Below, piece after piece: positions 24,782 through 34,621 of a stretch of 64,000 nt of DNA. The position numbers and the translations under genes were made by a program. The notes beneath the pieces are model-generated. The model did not search any database and had not been told where the DNA came from. It saw only the letters and a list, made by a program, of their open reading frames with translations. How positions within the stretch are numbered: the stretch's first letter is position 1; each line of letters starts with the position of its first letter. Source of the stretch: Ligustrum vulgare (taxonomy: Eukaryota > Streptophyta > Magnoliopsida > Lamiales > Oleaceae); contig OY743174.1 of assembly GCA_963555705.1 (NCBI GenBank), forward strand, positions 57,868,234 through 57,932,233, in the 5' to 3' direction.

Positions 24782-24970
24782 TGATAAGTGTTATATTAAC
24801 GTTTATTTGATGCACTTATAGCCTTAAATAAGCAATAATGTGATTCTATTTAAGTATTATTAATGCATTTTATGTTTTATATTGCATAGGATCATAAAAG
24901 AAGAGAAAAGAAGAAAAAAGGATCAAAATGTACTCAAAACTGAAGTTTGGGGACTTTCATGCAAATAAAG

Positions 24971-25204
24971 TTACGGCCGTAAGAAAATAAGGTTACGGCC
25001 GTGAAAGTGTCGTGAAGCAAAGTGAAATTAAGCAGAGACTTAGTTACGGACGTAAAGGTAAAGTTACGGCCGTAACCATCTAAAAGAAAGAAATCAGCAG
25101 AGACTTAGTCACGGCCGTAAATGGATATGTCACGGCCGTAATGTCAACTTTGGAAAATACGCAGAAACTCAATTACGGCCGTAAATGGAAAATTACGGCC
25201 GTAA
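24971..25204. promoter_or_regulatory. Paired-palindrome array in LTR U3
   Basis: Eight copies of TTACGGCCGTAA or one-base variants start at 24971, 24993, 25044, 25064, 25109, 25130, 25173 and 25193. Within pairs the start-to-start distance is 20-22 bp; between pairs it is 64-73 bp. The array ends about 90 bp upstream of the TATA box. It is repeated in the 3' LTR, where one 20-bp unit (35041-35060) is added. Confidence 0.9.
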
Positions 25205-25290
25205 ATCTTCAAGTCAAGAATTTCCTTATTTCAATTCTTTCCATAATTTGGGATTTCTTGAGGTCAAAGCTAGGGCACGAAAATTGAAGT

Positions 25291-25297
25291 TATAAAT
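25291..25297 (+). promoter_or_regulatory. LTR TATA box
   Basis: TATAAATAGG at 25291, matched at 35151 in the 3' LTR. It lies downstream of the palindrome array, as expected for the retrotransposon promoter. Confidence 0.7.
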
Positions 25298-26223
25298 AGG
25301 GAAGTTCATGACAAGAAAAGAGAGAGATTATTATTTTTAAAAGCCACCAATATCAAGGTTTGAAAAGAAGAAATCCGAGGCAAAATCAAGGTGAATCAAG
25401 ACAATATTTTTGGGGAATTCTTCATGGCAATGCGTGGCTAGTCTTCTCAACCTAGTTCAAGGGGGACGTTGTGTTCATATTATTTTATTATTCATTCCTT
25501 AAACTCGTAATGTAGTTCTTGTTTCTAATGTTTTATTTATTGGATTTTTCATGAACATTAATTTCGTCAAGACAATTTATTAATTGATTAAGGCCTTGTC
25601 TTTTAATTATTGTGTTGATGTTTGCTAATTTGGGTAATTGGATTCGTATTTGTCTTGTTATCCAAATCATAGTATCAATTGGTAATTTTATATTTCCATA
25701 TGAAAATCCAATCTAGATTAATCAATTCGAGCATATGAAATTGATAATTTAGTTCACCTAATTCTTCTTGTTTTCATATAGTTAATGAATTAAATCTAGG
25801 GAGCTTATTCTAGGTTGTTCGTTCACTCTAAATTGATTGGAGAACTAATTCTAATTGATTATTATTAAGGAAGAATTGGATTAATTAGAGCTTTTTGATC
25901 ATTCCGGGTGATAAATAAAACAAAAGAAATAGTACATGCGTTGCTTGGGGAATGACAATATTATGATAGGGCACAACCGAACCTGAGAACTAGGATTTCT
26001 TATTAATTGATTTTTATTCCAGCTATTTTACATCTTTATTTGATCATTTAGATTAATTGCAATTTTCAACTCAAAAACCCCCCTTATAATTCTAATTGAC
26101 ATGGCATTAAATTAGTTCCCGTTCCTCGTGGGATCGACCCTTGCTTCCACTGCTATATTCTTAGTAATAGTGAACAAGGAATTTAATTATTATTTTGGTG
26201 CATTACGACACGCATCAAATTTT

Positions 26224-26241
26224 TGGCGCCGCTGCCGGGGA
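26224..26241 (+). other. Primer-binding site, Asp tRNA
   Basis: TGGCGCCGCTGCCGGGGA begins 7 nt after the LTR. It matches the tRNA-Asp complement used by Athila/Tat elements with one T-to-C change. Confidence 0.9.
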
Positions 26242-26370
26242 ACGGTTAATCAATTTTCTGTTTAATCAATTAGAATTTTATTTTCTGCATTTTTATTTGT
26301 TTATTTTTATTTTCGGTTTAAAAAAAAAAAAAAAAATTTGAAATTCCGAAATTTTTATTTATTTATTTAT

Positions 26371-29300
26371 ATGCATAAAACTCGATCCACTAATCCTGAA
26401 TATTTTCTATTTGATCCAGAAATCGAGCGAACTTTTCAACAGCGAAGAAGGGAAGCACTAGAACAAATGGCAGCAAATAACCTCAACAACAGGACACTTA
26501 AACAATTGGCCACCCCAGATGTCGCTCAACAGCCACTCTGTATCACTTTTCCGACAGTGGAGGAGGGAAAAACTTTTGAACTCAAATCTGGACTCATTCA
26601 CTTGTTGCCAACTTTTCGAGGACATGCTGGTGAAGACCCTTACAGGCATCTCAAGGAATTCCACGTGGTTTGTGACAGTATGAGACCCACTGGTATTACC
26701 GAGGAACAAATTAAAATGAGGGCCTTTCCATTCTCGTTAAAGGATGCCGCTACTGATTGGCTATACTGTTTACCATCCGGATCAGTCACCACCTGGAATG
26801 ACATGAAGAGGCTATTTTTGGAAAAATATTTTCCTGCTTCTCGGGCTGGAACAATCCGGAAGGAAATTTGCGGGGTTCGTCAAAACAATGGTGAATCGCT
26901 GTATGAATATTGGGAGCGCTTCAAGAAGCTCATCTCGAGCTGCCCCCATCATCAAATCAGCGAACAACTACTAGTGCAATATTTCTACGAAGGACTGCTA
27001 CCAATGGATAGAAGTATGATAGATGCCGCAAGTGGAGGTGCCTTAATGGACAAAATACCAGAACAGGCTCAGGCTTTGATTTCCAACATGGCTGAAAACA
27101 CTCAGCAATTTAACCCAACTCGAGACATGCAAGTTCGCCGCGTGAACGAGGTAAGTAGTTCCAATATAGAAAGTCAACTGTTTGAACTAACAAATCTCGT
27201 TAAAAAACTTACTGTAGGAAGTGCACAACAAGTCAAAGCATGCGGGATATGTGCTAATTTCGGACATGCAACGGATGCGTGCCCAGTGCTCCAAGAGGAA
27301 AACAGTGAACAAGTGAACGCTGCTGGAGGCTTCCCATTTCAAAAACAACAATACAATCCGTACTCGAACACTTACAATCCTGGCTGGAGGGACCACCCGA
27401 ACTTGAGCTACGGAAATAACAAACCTCCGGGTTTCGTCTCCAACAAGCCTCAAGGGAATTTTCAACAACATGGAAATTTCCATCCACAGGGACAATATCA
27501 GCAAAAGCCACAATCATCAGGTATGTCTCTCGAAGAAATGATGAAAACTTTGGCCACTAACACTCTACAATTTCAACAGGATGCCAAATCCAGCATTCAA
27601 AACCTGGAAAATCAAATGAGTCAAATGGCCACAGCTATCAATAGATTGGAAGCACAAACAGGAGGAAAATTGCCATCTCAACCCGAGGTGAATCCGAAGA
27701 ATGTAAGTGCAATTACTCTTCGAAGTGGAAAAGAAATTGAGGCGCCACAATCAAAGCCAACCGCGAGTGAAGAGGAGGAGGTTGAAGAAAAAGAAGTCGA
27801 AAAGAAAAACAGCATTCCACGAAACTCTCAGGTAAAAACCGAACCTGTTGTGAATGCGAAACTAACTCCACCGCCTTTTCCAAGCAGGTTAGCGAAGGCG
27901 ACTAAGGAAAGCAAGGAGAAGGAAATTCTGGAAATGTTCAGGAAAGTGGAAATCAACATTCCACTGTTGGATGCAATCAAGCAAGTGCCCCGTTACGCGA
28001 AGTTCTTAAAGGAGCTCTGCACCAACAAACGGAAGTTGATGGGAAATGAAATGGTAAGAATGGGGGAAAATGTGTCAGCACTCTTCCAAAGAAAACTGCC
28101 CCCAAAATGCAAGGACCCAGGTATGTTGACTATACCATGCCAAATAGGTAACACTAAGCTGGATCGTGCATTAATAGATTTAGGTGCATCTATAAATGTA
28201 ATGCCTAGGTCTACCTACAATGCATTAAAACTTGCTAATATGACTGAAACAAATGTGATTGTTCAACTAGCCGACCGTTCAAATGCTTATCCGGATGGGG
28301 TAGTTGAAGATGTTTTAGTGCAAGTAGGGAACCTAGTATTTCCTGCAGACTTTTATGTCCTGGACATGAACGACGACCATTCTCCTAATTCCACCCCTAT
28401 TTTGCTAGGAAGACCCTTTTTATGGACTTCTCAAACTACTATCGATGTTAGGAAGGGGGTATTAACTATGGAATTTGATGGGGAGGTGGTGCAATTTAAC
28501 ATTTATGATGCAATAAAACACCCGAATGATATTTATGCTGCATATTCTATTGACATAATTACCCCTACTGTGCAGAAAGTGTTTGAACTAAATTGCAGGG
28601 ACGAACTAGAAACAGCTATTTCTGAATCATTGAGTCAAATTGATGACGATGATGTGGGGATGAGCAGGGAACTGCAAAATGAAATCATTGCACTTAACTC
28701 GTTGGAACCCGTGCCGCACAGGTACACTATTAAAACAATCCAATTGACAGACTATCCTAACAAATTGCTACCCTCTGTCTTGCAGGCACCCGTAGTGGAA
28801 ATGAAAACCCTACCAGCCCATTTGAAGTATGCAGCTTTGAGGCACTTATTTGTGAAAAAGGATGCAAAACCGAGAATCATCCGATGGATACTCTTACTAC
28901 AAGAGTTTGACTTGGAAATAAAGGATAAAGCAGGATCGGAAAATGTAGTGGCCGACCATCTTAGCAGGGTAGTGAGAGCCGAGGACGACCTACCCCTGCG
29001 TGAAGCTTTTCCGGACGAAAGCTTATTCGCGACTGAAGCGAACCTCCCATGGTATGCTGACCTAGTAAATTATATAACTTCTAAACTAATGCCAACCCAT
29101 TTTTCGCAGGCAAAGAAGCATAAAATGAGGAGTGACGCCAAATACTACATTTGGGATGATCCATACTTGTGGAAGAGATGCCCCGATCAAATCATTCGGA
29201 GGTGCGTGCACGGATCAGAACACAAATCAATCCTTACCTTCTGCCATTCCTACGCATGTGGGGGCCACTTTGGACCAAGAAGGACCGCACAAAAGGTATT

Positions 29301-30345
29301 GGATAGTGGTTTCTTTTGGCCTACCATATTCAAAGACGCTTACATATTCTGTAAGTCTTGCAACAATTGCCAAAGATCAGGTAATCTATCCCAACGAGAT
29401 CAAATGCCCCAAAATCCCATAATTGTATGTGAAATTTTTGATGTTTGGGGCATTGACTTCATGGGTCCCTTTCCCCCGTCTTTTGGTTGCAATTACATTT
29501 TGTTAGCTGTTGATTATGTTTCCAAATGGGTGGAAGCCAAAGCCACCCGTACTAATGACTCTAAGGTTGTTGCAGATTTTGTAAAGGCTAACATTTTTAG
29601 CAGGTTCGGTATACCTCGGGCAATGATCAGTGACAGAGGAACACACTTTTGCAACCGCACCATTGAGGCACTACTAAAGAAATATGGTGTGTTGCACCGA
29701 GTATCCACCGCATATCACCCCCAAACCAGTGGGCAGGCAGAAATTTCAAATAGGGAGGTTAAGTCTATACTCGAGAAAACAGTTCGGCCAGACCGCAAGG
29801 ATTGGAGTATCAGACTGGAAGATGCATTATGGGCTTATAGAACCGCTTACAAGACGCCGATTGGTATGTCCCCATTCCGATTGGTGTTTGGGAAACCGTG
29901 CCACCTACCTGTGGAACTCGAGCACAAAGCTTACTGGGCTATTAAGCAATGCAACATGGACTGGGGAGTAGCGGGAGATCATAGGAAGCTTCAATTGCAA
30001 GAACTCGACGAGATCCGAAATGAAGCCTACGAGAATGCCATGATTTATAAAGATCGGATCAAAGCCTTCCATGATCAACGCATTTCTCGAAAAAGTTTTA
30101 GTGAGGGCCAGAAAGTTCTTTTGTTTCACTCTCGACTAAAGCTTCATCCAGGTAAGCTTCGCTCTCGTTGGGTTGGACCTTTTGTTGTTATTAATGTTTC
30201 TTCCCATGGTGCAGTCGAGATCAAAAGCTTGAAAACTGATAAAACGTTCAAGGTTAATGGACACCGCCTCAAGCCCTACTATGAGGGGTTCCAAACTGAG
30301 AACTTGGAGGTGATTGCAATGGAAAACGCCAACAACGGGCAATAG
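26371..30345 (+). CDS. Athila-type gag-pol polyprotein lacking reverse transcriptase
   Basis: A single open frame of 1324 aa from the first ATG (26371); upstream codons in this frame have no ATG. Order: gag ([12 protein letters not shown] at about 42, core at about 90-260); zinc knuckle [14 protein letters not shown] (CX2CX4HX4C) at about 290; aspartic protease around residue 600, with DLGAS where D-T/S-G-A is usual; then a jump at about residue 820-822 (28828-28834) from LPAHLKYA straight to [14 protein letters not shown], the end of RNase H, with [12 protein letters not shown]. Integrase follows with its HHCC finger (HSYACGGH ... CKSCNNC) and a D,D-35-E triad at about 1028, 1087 and 1123 ([24 protein letters not shown]), ending with a GPY/F-type module (SRWVGPFVV). 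RT and most of RNase H are gone with the frame preserved. It cannot copy itself without help. Confidence 0.9.
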   Translation: MHKTRSTNPEYFLFDPEIERTFQQRRREALEQMAANNLNNRTLKQLATPDVAQQPLCITFPTVEEGKTFELKSGLIHLLPTFRGHAGEDPYRHLKEFHVVCDSMRPTGITEEQIKMRAFPFSLKDAATDWLYCLPSGSVTTWNDMKRLFLEKYFPASRAGTIRKEICGVRQNNGESLYEYWERFKKLISSCPHHQISEQLLVQYFYEGLLPMDRSMIDAASGGALMDKIPEQAQALISNMAENTQQFNPTRDMQVRRVNEVSSSNIESQLFELTNLVKKLTVGSAQQVKACGICANFGHATDACPVLQEENSEQVNAAGGFPFQKQQYNPYSNTYNPGWRDHPNLSYGNNKPPGFVSNKPQGNFQQHGNFHPQGQYQQKPQSSGMSLEEMMKTLATNTLQFQQDAKSSIQNLENQMSQMATAINRLEAQTGGKLPSQPEVNPKNVSAITLRSGKEIEAPQSKPTASEEEEVEEKEVEKKNSIPRNSQVKTEPVVNAKLTPPPFPSRLAKATKESKEKEILEMFRKVEINIPLLDAIKQVPRYAKFLKELCTNKRKLMGNEMVRMGENVSALFQRKLPPKCKDPGMLTIPCQIGNTKLDRALIDLGASINVMPRSTYNALKLANMTETNVIVQLADRSNAYPDGVVEDVLVQVGNLVFPADFYVLDMNDDHSPNSTPILLGRPFLWTSQTTIDVRKGVLTMEFDGEVVQFNIYDAIKHPNDIYAAYSIDIITPTVQKVFELNCRDELETAISESLSQIDDDDVGMSRELQNEIIALNSLEPVPHRYTIKTIQLTDYPNKLLPSVLQAPVVEMKTLPAHLKYAALRHLFVKKDAKPRIIRWILLLQEFDLEIKDKAGSENVVADHLSRVVRAEDDLPLREAFPDESLFATEANLPWYADLVNYITSKLMPTHFSQAKKHKMRSDAKYYIWDDPYLWKRCPDQIIRRCVHGSEHKSILTFCHSYACGGHFGPRRTAQKVLDSGFFWPTIFKDAYIFCKSCNNCQRSGNLSQRDQMPQNPIIVCEIFDVWGIDFMGPFPPSFGCNYILLAVDYVSKWVEAKATRTNDSKVVADFVKANIFSRFGIPRAMISDRGTHFCNRTIEALLKKYGVLHRVSTAYHPQTSGQAEISNREVKSILEKTVRPDRKDWSIRLEDALWAYRTAYKTPIGMSPFRLVFGKPCHLPVELEHKAYWAIKQCNMDWGVAGDHRKLQLQELDEIRNEAYENAMIYKDRIKAFHDQRISRKSFSEGQKVLLFHSRLKLHPGKLRSRWVGPFVVINVSSHGAVEIKSLKTDKTFKVNGHRLKPYYEGFQTENLEVIAMENANNGQ

Positions 30346-30391
30346 TCTCGCACGGACTCCGTCGAGCCAACGACAGTAAACAAAGGCGCTG

Positions 30392-30409
30392 CTCGGGAGG
30401 CAACCCGAG
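30392..30409 (+). promoter_or_regulatory. Hairpin shortly after the pol stop codon
   Basis: CTCGGG / loop AGGCAA / CCCGAG, a perfect 6-bp stem, 47 nt after the stop. Similar 'ctgcttgggaggcaacccaag' text is, to my knowledge, common after pol in plant Athila relatives. The function is unknown; a role in RNA stability or packaging is possible. Confidence 0.55.
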
Positions 30410-30568
30410 AGGGGAGTTTCTTTATCTCCTCAACTTTTTATTTTCGTATTTTCATTTTAGTTTCTCTAGTCATTTCAAAAAAAATATATATATATATATA
30501 TAATAAAAAATAAAAAATAAAAAAAAACAAAAAACAAAAATAAATCCCCAAAAATATCAGAGACCACC

Positions 30569-30735
30569 TTACGGCCGTAAGACACACCTTTACGGCCGTA
30601 ATTACTTTTTTGACAATTTTTTTTTCAGAGAGCGCATTACGGCCGTAATCCATTTCTTTACGGCCGTAATTGATTTTTTTTTCAAAAGTTTCAGAGGCCT
30701 GTTTACGGCCGTAAACCACCTCGTTACGGCCGTAA
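30569..30735. promoter_or_regulatory. Second paired-palindrome array, internal
   Basis: Six perfect copies of TTACGGCCGTAA start at 30569, 30590, 30637, 30658, 30703 and 30724. They form three pairs with exactly 21 bp start to start, and 66-68 bp between pairs. A CAGAG element lies just before each pair, as in the LTR (GCAGAGACTTAG). The array sits between the polyprotein and the second ORF. Confidence 0.9.
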
Positions 30736-31283
30736 ATCCGGCGGTTTCAGTTTTTTTTAAAAGACAGAATACAATACATGGCATCTTCCATTTCACCCAT
30801 ATCATTCCATTTTTACCTTACTCCTCTCCTCATCTCGCGCATCATCCTCCGATTCAAGATCACATTTTAAGGGTTTCTCCTTTCTATAACACATCACATC
30901 CTCTTCCTCTTCGTAAGAATTGAACGGTATGCCTCTTCTCCCCCTTTCTCTTTCTTCTTTGGCATGAGTTGTGTCTTTTTTTGCGTTGGGTTCTCGAATT
31001 TTCCCTTCTCATACTTTGATATGCTTTGTCGATTGTGTGATTGTGTTATGGGGCACTTTGATTTTACTTATTTCACTACCATGGCATCATTTCCGAATAG
31101 CAATCCATGTGTTCGATAATATGCCTAGGAGAGTTTGCCGTGTTTGTTGCCGTATAATTTCGACTCCAATCTCCCTATTGTGTTTGTTTAAGCGTATATT
31201 TGTAATGGTGGGAGTTCATTTGAAGGGGTTGAGTGATATGGAACCTTGTTGCATGCATAGTATAAATAGCTATTCCCTCATTG

Positions 31284-31285
<2 letters not shown>

Positions 31286-31343
<58 letters not shown>
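31286..31343. repeat. (TA)n microsatellite
   Basis: About 55 bp of TA within the leader of the second Athila ORF. The 128-aa frame ending in it is not a gene. Confidence 0.95.
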
Positions 31344-31346
<3 letters not shown>

Positions 31347-31678
31347 TTAAGGGTTAGTCATGTTTTGGACTCCAACTTGTGGCTCCACGTTAGCCGAGGG
31401 TGTGACTCTACATCTTTGTTTTGGGTTGTCATAATGGAAATTGTCGCTTGGCTTTGACGATCATCGCTTCACCGTGTTTTTGCCGTGTGTCTTCTAGGAG
31501 ATTTTGGTTAGACTTTGGCCCTTTTGCCCATTTTTATTCGTGTCTCTGCGGCTTCATCGGGTGATCGCTCCTCTTGATCCTTTCTTTACTTTTCAACATG
31601 GCTTATATATGTGCTTTTTGTTTCTTCATGCTGCTTTGTTTCTCGACTAATCTCCTCGCTTCTTTCACAGGATTTACC

Positions 31679-32761
31679 ATGGCTCCACCGACAAAGAAAG
31701 GAAAGCAAGTGGCAGGGGAATCCTCGGCTGTGCCCCGCCAGGAAAAGACCCAGTCTAAGCTATGCATAAAGGAGCGGCTATTCCTCCCAGAAGACTTTCA
31801 GGAATGGAGGAGCGCTGACACCGTCATTGCCCCGCGACGATTTTGGGCCCGCTTCGTTGAATTCGGGTGGGTCAAATTCGTGAGTGATCTACCATTTGGG
31901 AACCCCCCGCTGGTGTACAAATTCTACACCCAGTTCAACAAGGAAATTGGTGACGAGGGCTCCCTTGACTTTCACCACACTAGAGTTGCGGGAAAGAGAA
32001 TCAAATTTGATAAGGATGTGGTGGAACACCACTTGGGAATAAATAGCACTGGGTCGGTCCCCATGTCGTCTAATGCGGGTATTTTCTTTCCGGACCAAGA
32101 GGTGCTCCGTTGGGCTTTGAAGCCTGAACTCCATGACTCCCTGAATGTCATCCTTCCGCATTACAAGAATCGGGATCTACAGCGGGACGCCTGGTACCTG
32201 CACCAGTGGGGGTCGGGGAGTCTCTTCCCATCCACTAGCCTCACTACAGTATCTGTTCGCTACCTCCGGGTCTACTACGCCATCACCATGGGAATCAAGT
32301 TTGACTTGGGGCAGCACATCTTTGATACGATTTCCACTTACGCCAGCTTGATACCGCAGAAGCGAGGTATGCCATTCCCATGTTTAATCACCGCCTTATG
32401 TCGGGCGCAAAGAGTTCCCGCTGCAGTTAGTGACGACACCTTGGGGCATGGGAATCGCCTCACGAAGGCGAGTTTGGAGAATGCTCGCAGGCAGATCATC
32501 GCGAAGCGAGGTCACGGAGATGATGAATCAGGGGACTCCGATGATGATCAGGGCGCCGGGGAGCCCGCAGCACGGGAAGCGCCACAACAGCCAAATGCTC
32601 CTACCCCTTTTGAGCTTCAGATGCTAGGCATGATGCAAGCTTTCCAAACCCAGCTGAATGCTATGCAAGAAGATCAGCAGCTTCTACTGGAGGAGCAGAG
32701 GGCCATTCGGGAACAGATTCGGCATTTGCAGAGAGCTCGAGACGATCTACCTCCACAATAG
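31679..32761 (+). CDS. Athila second ORF (putative plant transposon protein domain)
   Basis: 360 aa from the ATG at 31679 (MAPPTKKGKQVAGE). The frame is open 35 codons further up, with a strongly hydrophobic stretch (AFCFFMLLCF). However, TTCTTTCACAG at 31660-31670 looks like a 3' splice site directly before the chosen ATG, with GTAAGA at 30913 as a possible donor, so the hydrophobic part may be intronic. The body (ERLFLPEDFQEW, FWARFVEFGWVKF, GKRIKFDKDVVEHHLGI) is the domain found in the env-position ORF of Athila-type elements. It is followed by an acidic linker (about residues 280-305) and a Gln/Glu-rich probable coiled coil to the end. The function is not established. The frame is intact. 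Confidence 0.75.
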   Translation: MAPPTKKGKQVAGESSAVPRQEKTQSKLCIKERLFLPEDFQEWRSADTVIAPRRFWARFVEFGWVKFVSDLPFGNPPLVYKFYTQFNKEIGDEGSLDFHHTRVAGKRIKFDKDVVEHHLGINSTGSVPMSSNAGIFFPDQEVLRWALKPELHDSLNVILPHYKNRDLQRDAWYLHQWGSGSLFPSTSLTTVSVRYLRVYYAITMGIKFDLGQHIFDTISTYASLIPQKRGMPFPCLITALCRAQRVPAAVSDDTLGHGNRLTKASLENARRQIIAKRGHGDDESGDSDDDQGAGEPAAREAPQQPNAPTPFELQMLGMMQAFQTQLNAMQEDQQLLLEEQRAIREQIRHLQRARDDLPPQ

Positions 32762-34608
32762 ACCAAGGGAGTTCCTTCTTTTTTTTTTCCCCTTTTATTG
32801 TTTTCCCTTTTTTTTTGTTGTCCTTTTCAATGAGGACATTGAATTGTCTAAGTGGGGGGGGGGGATTAACTTGATTGTAAGCTTATCTAATTTATTTTCT
32901 CTCTGTAATCGAATCTGTTAATTTCATTTTGACCTTGTCATCTGCCTTTGCTACCTATCTATGCTATTTTGGTCCTCCTTTATTTACACTGGTTGGATAG
33001 GAAGCAACCCACTTATCATAATTTTTGAACCACCAACTCCTAAATTGCATAATTGGACATGAATTGAGCACGTAGAGATGAATTTTCTAATACTTTCCGA
33101 ATAAGTTTGAAAATGGGGACAAATTGCCATATCTCTGCAACCTAGTAGATTCAAACCCAAATTTGATATAACTAATAATTACCCCGAGTAAAGAGATTCA
33201 CCCCTTTGGCCACTAGATTTTTTGCATTTTTCAATTCGACCCTAAGACCGAGCAATGACCAAAACTCATAATTGGATGGGAGACACACATATGAACCATA
33301 ATTTGTGAGCTTTTGAGCCTATGAGCTACTTTTACTCTTTATATAAAGCTCTTATTTTTTTAATGTGTGTCCTGCATGGTTGATTTGTTCTTGGATATGC
33401 TTTTGTGTACATGCCGTAGTAGCTTCTTGGCTCGAGTGCAAAATATAGTAAAGGCACTAGGATGAACCAAATTTGGCCTTCTAAATAAGCCTACCATTGT
33501 ACATTTACCAATAGAAGACCCTTTGAGCCTTAGCTTTTCTTTGGAATATTAATACCACACTACAAGCCACGAACACCCATTCTTTCATGTTATCCTTTTT
33601 CTTGAACCTATAGAGGACGGATTCACAAGCTTGTGTTGGTTGAGAAGTATGAGATGGATTAAGTTTCAAAGTGGAAATTCAATCTTGTGTCATTGGGGAT
33701 TGTGGGGTGATTTGACCAAAAGAAAAAAAAAAAAAAAAAAAAATTGCAGTATATGTTTGAAAAAAAAAAAAAAAAAAAGAGAAAAAGAGAAGTTCGGGCC
33801 AGTTCTCAAATTACGAGGTCATGAACATTTGCTAGTATTGAAAATAAACACTCAAGCTGCACAAATGGAAGTCTAGTGTTAAATCAGTTGGATAGCAGGG
33901 AGATTATTAATTCATGTTGAAGAAGAAAGAAGGGAAGTTATAATTGAACCGATTCGGCTTGTGAAACTCCTTCTTGATTCAGCCTAAATGTTTCCCTTTT
34001 ATCCCACCTGACCCGAAGCCCCGCTACAACCTAACAAAGACCTTTGCTTTGCACTTGTGTTATTGTTGGCTCCGGTTTTGACACTTGAGCAATCAGTGGT
34101 AACAAGTTTTTCATGCAGTGAGTTGAGCGTAAATTCTCACCTTTATATACACTTTGTGCGAAGAGAGATATCTGGTGAGAGTGTTGGCTCCCATTACATG
34201 TACTTATGAGTGGTTTGAATTGCTTGGTCTATATTTTGTGCCCTTTTGATCTGAAACTGTGTATTGACTAAAATTTTTACCAAGAGATAAACCGCACTAA
34301 TCTGTTGGCATTTACTTGAATTAGTCAAAACTTACATTTTTATGGGGAATTGATAAATTCAGAGAGAACTCACGAGAGGTGAAAGGATATAATCCACATT
34401 GGGGTATCAATTTTCATTTTTGTTCGGAGAATATTGGGTGATGCATCTCTTACACACACTAACACACTCCGATTATGCAATTTGATTTTCGTGCTAAAAA
34501 GAAGTGGGTTGTGACCTTGACTTTCCAGATTTAAAAGTCTAACATGTTCATTTGATTTCCGTGCTTTAGTTCTTTTCAATCATTATTCGAGGACGAACAA
34601 TGGTTCAA
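32762..34608 (+). other. Athila 3' internal non-coding region
   Basis: It includes an 11-G run near 32855-32865 after 'gaattgtctaagt', a motif typical of the region after the second ORF. It also contains long poly-A tracts near 33720-33780. The part from 33708 on is duplicated at 23867-24781. The 69-aa minus-strand frame present in both copies is chance. Confidence 0.65.
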
Positions 34609-34621
34609 GTGTGGGGGGATT
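34609..34621 (+). other. Polypurine tract
   Basis: GTGTGGGGGGATT directly before the 3' LTR, preceded by GAGGACGAACAATGGTTCAA. This is the standard plus-strand primer arrangement of Athila elements. An identical tract precedes the LTR at 24782. Confidence 0.8.

Larger units (their letters stand above)
24782..26217 (+). mobile_element. 5' LTR of the Athila-type element
   Basis: Starts TGATAAGTG and ends CACGCATCA, 1436 bp. The upstream half holds eight copies of a 12-bp palindrome in four pairs (24971-25204). A TATA box follows at 25291. The 3' LTR copy differs by a few substitutions and one extra 20-bp unit. Confidence 0.85.

Noticed and set aside
24971..25204. CRISPR-like array
   Set aside because: The repeats are 12-bp palindromes at 20-70 bp intervals in a plant retrotransposon LTR; no leader and no cas genes.
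26338..26370. Upstream extension of the Athila polyprotein
   Set aside because: The first codon there is TTG, not ATG; the first ATG in frame is at 26371.
32658..32921. 87-aa frame overlapping the end of the second Athila ORF
   Set aside because: Out-of-frame shadow of the coiled-coil codons plus a homopolymer region.
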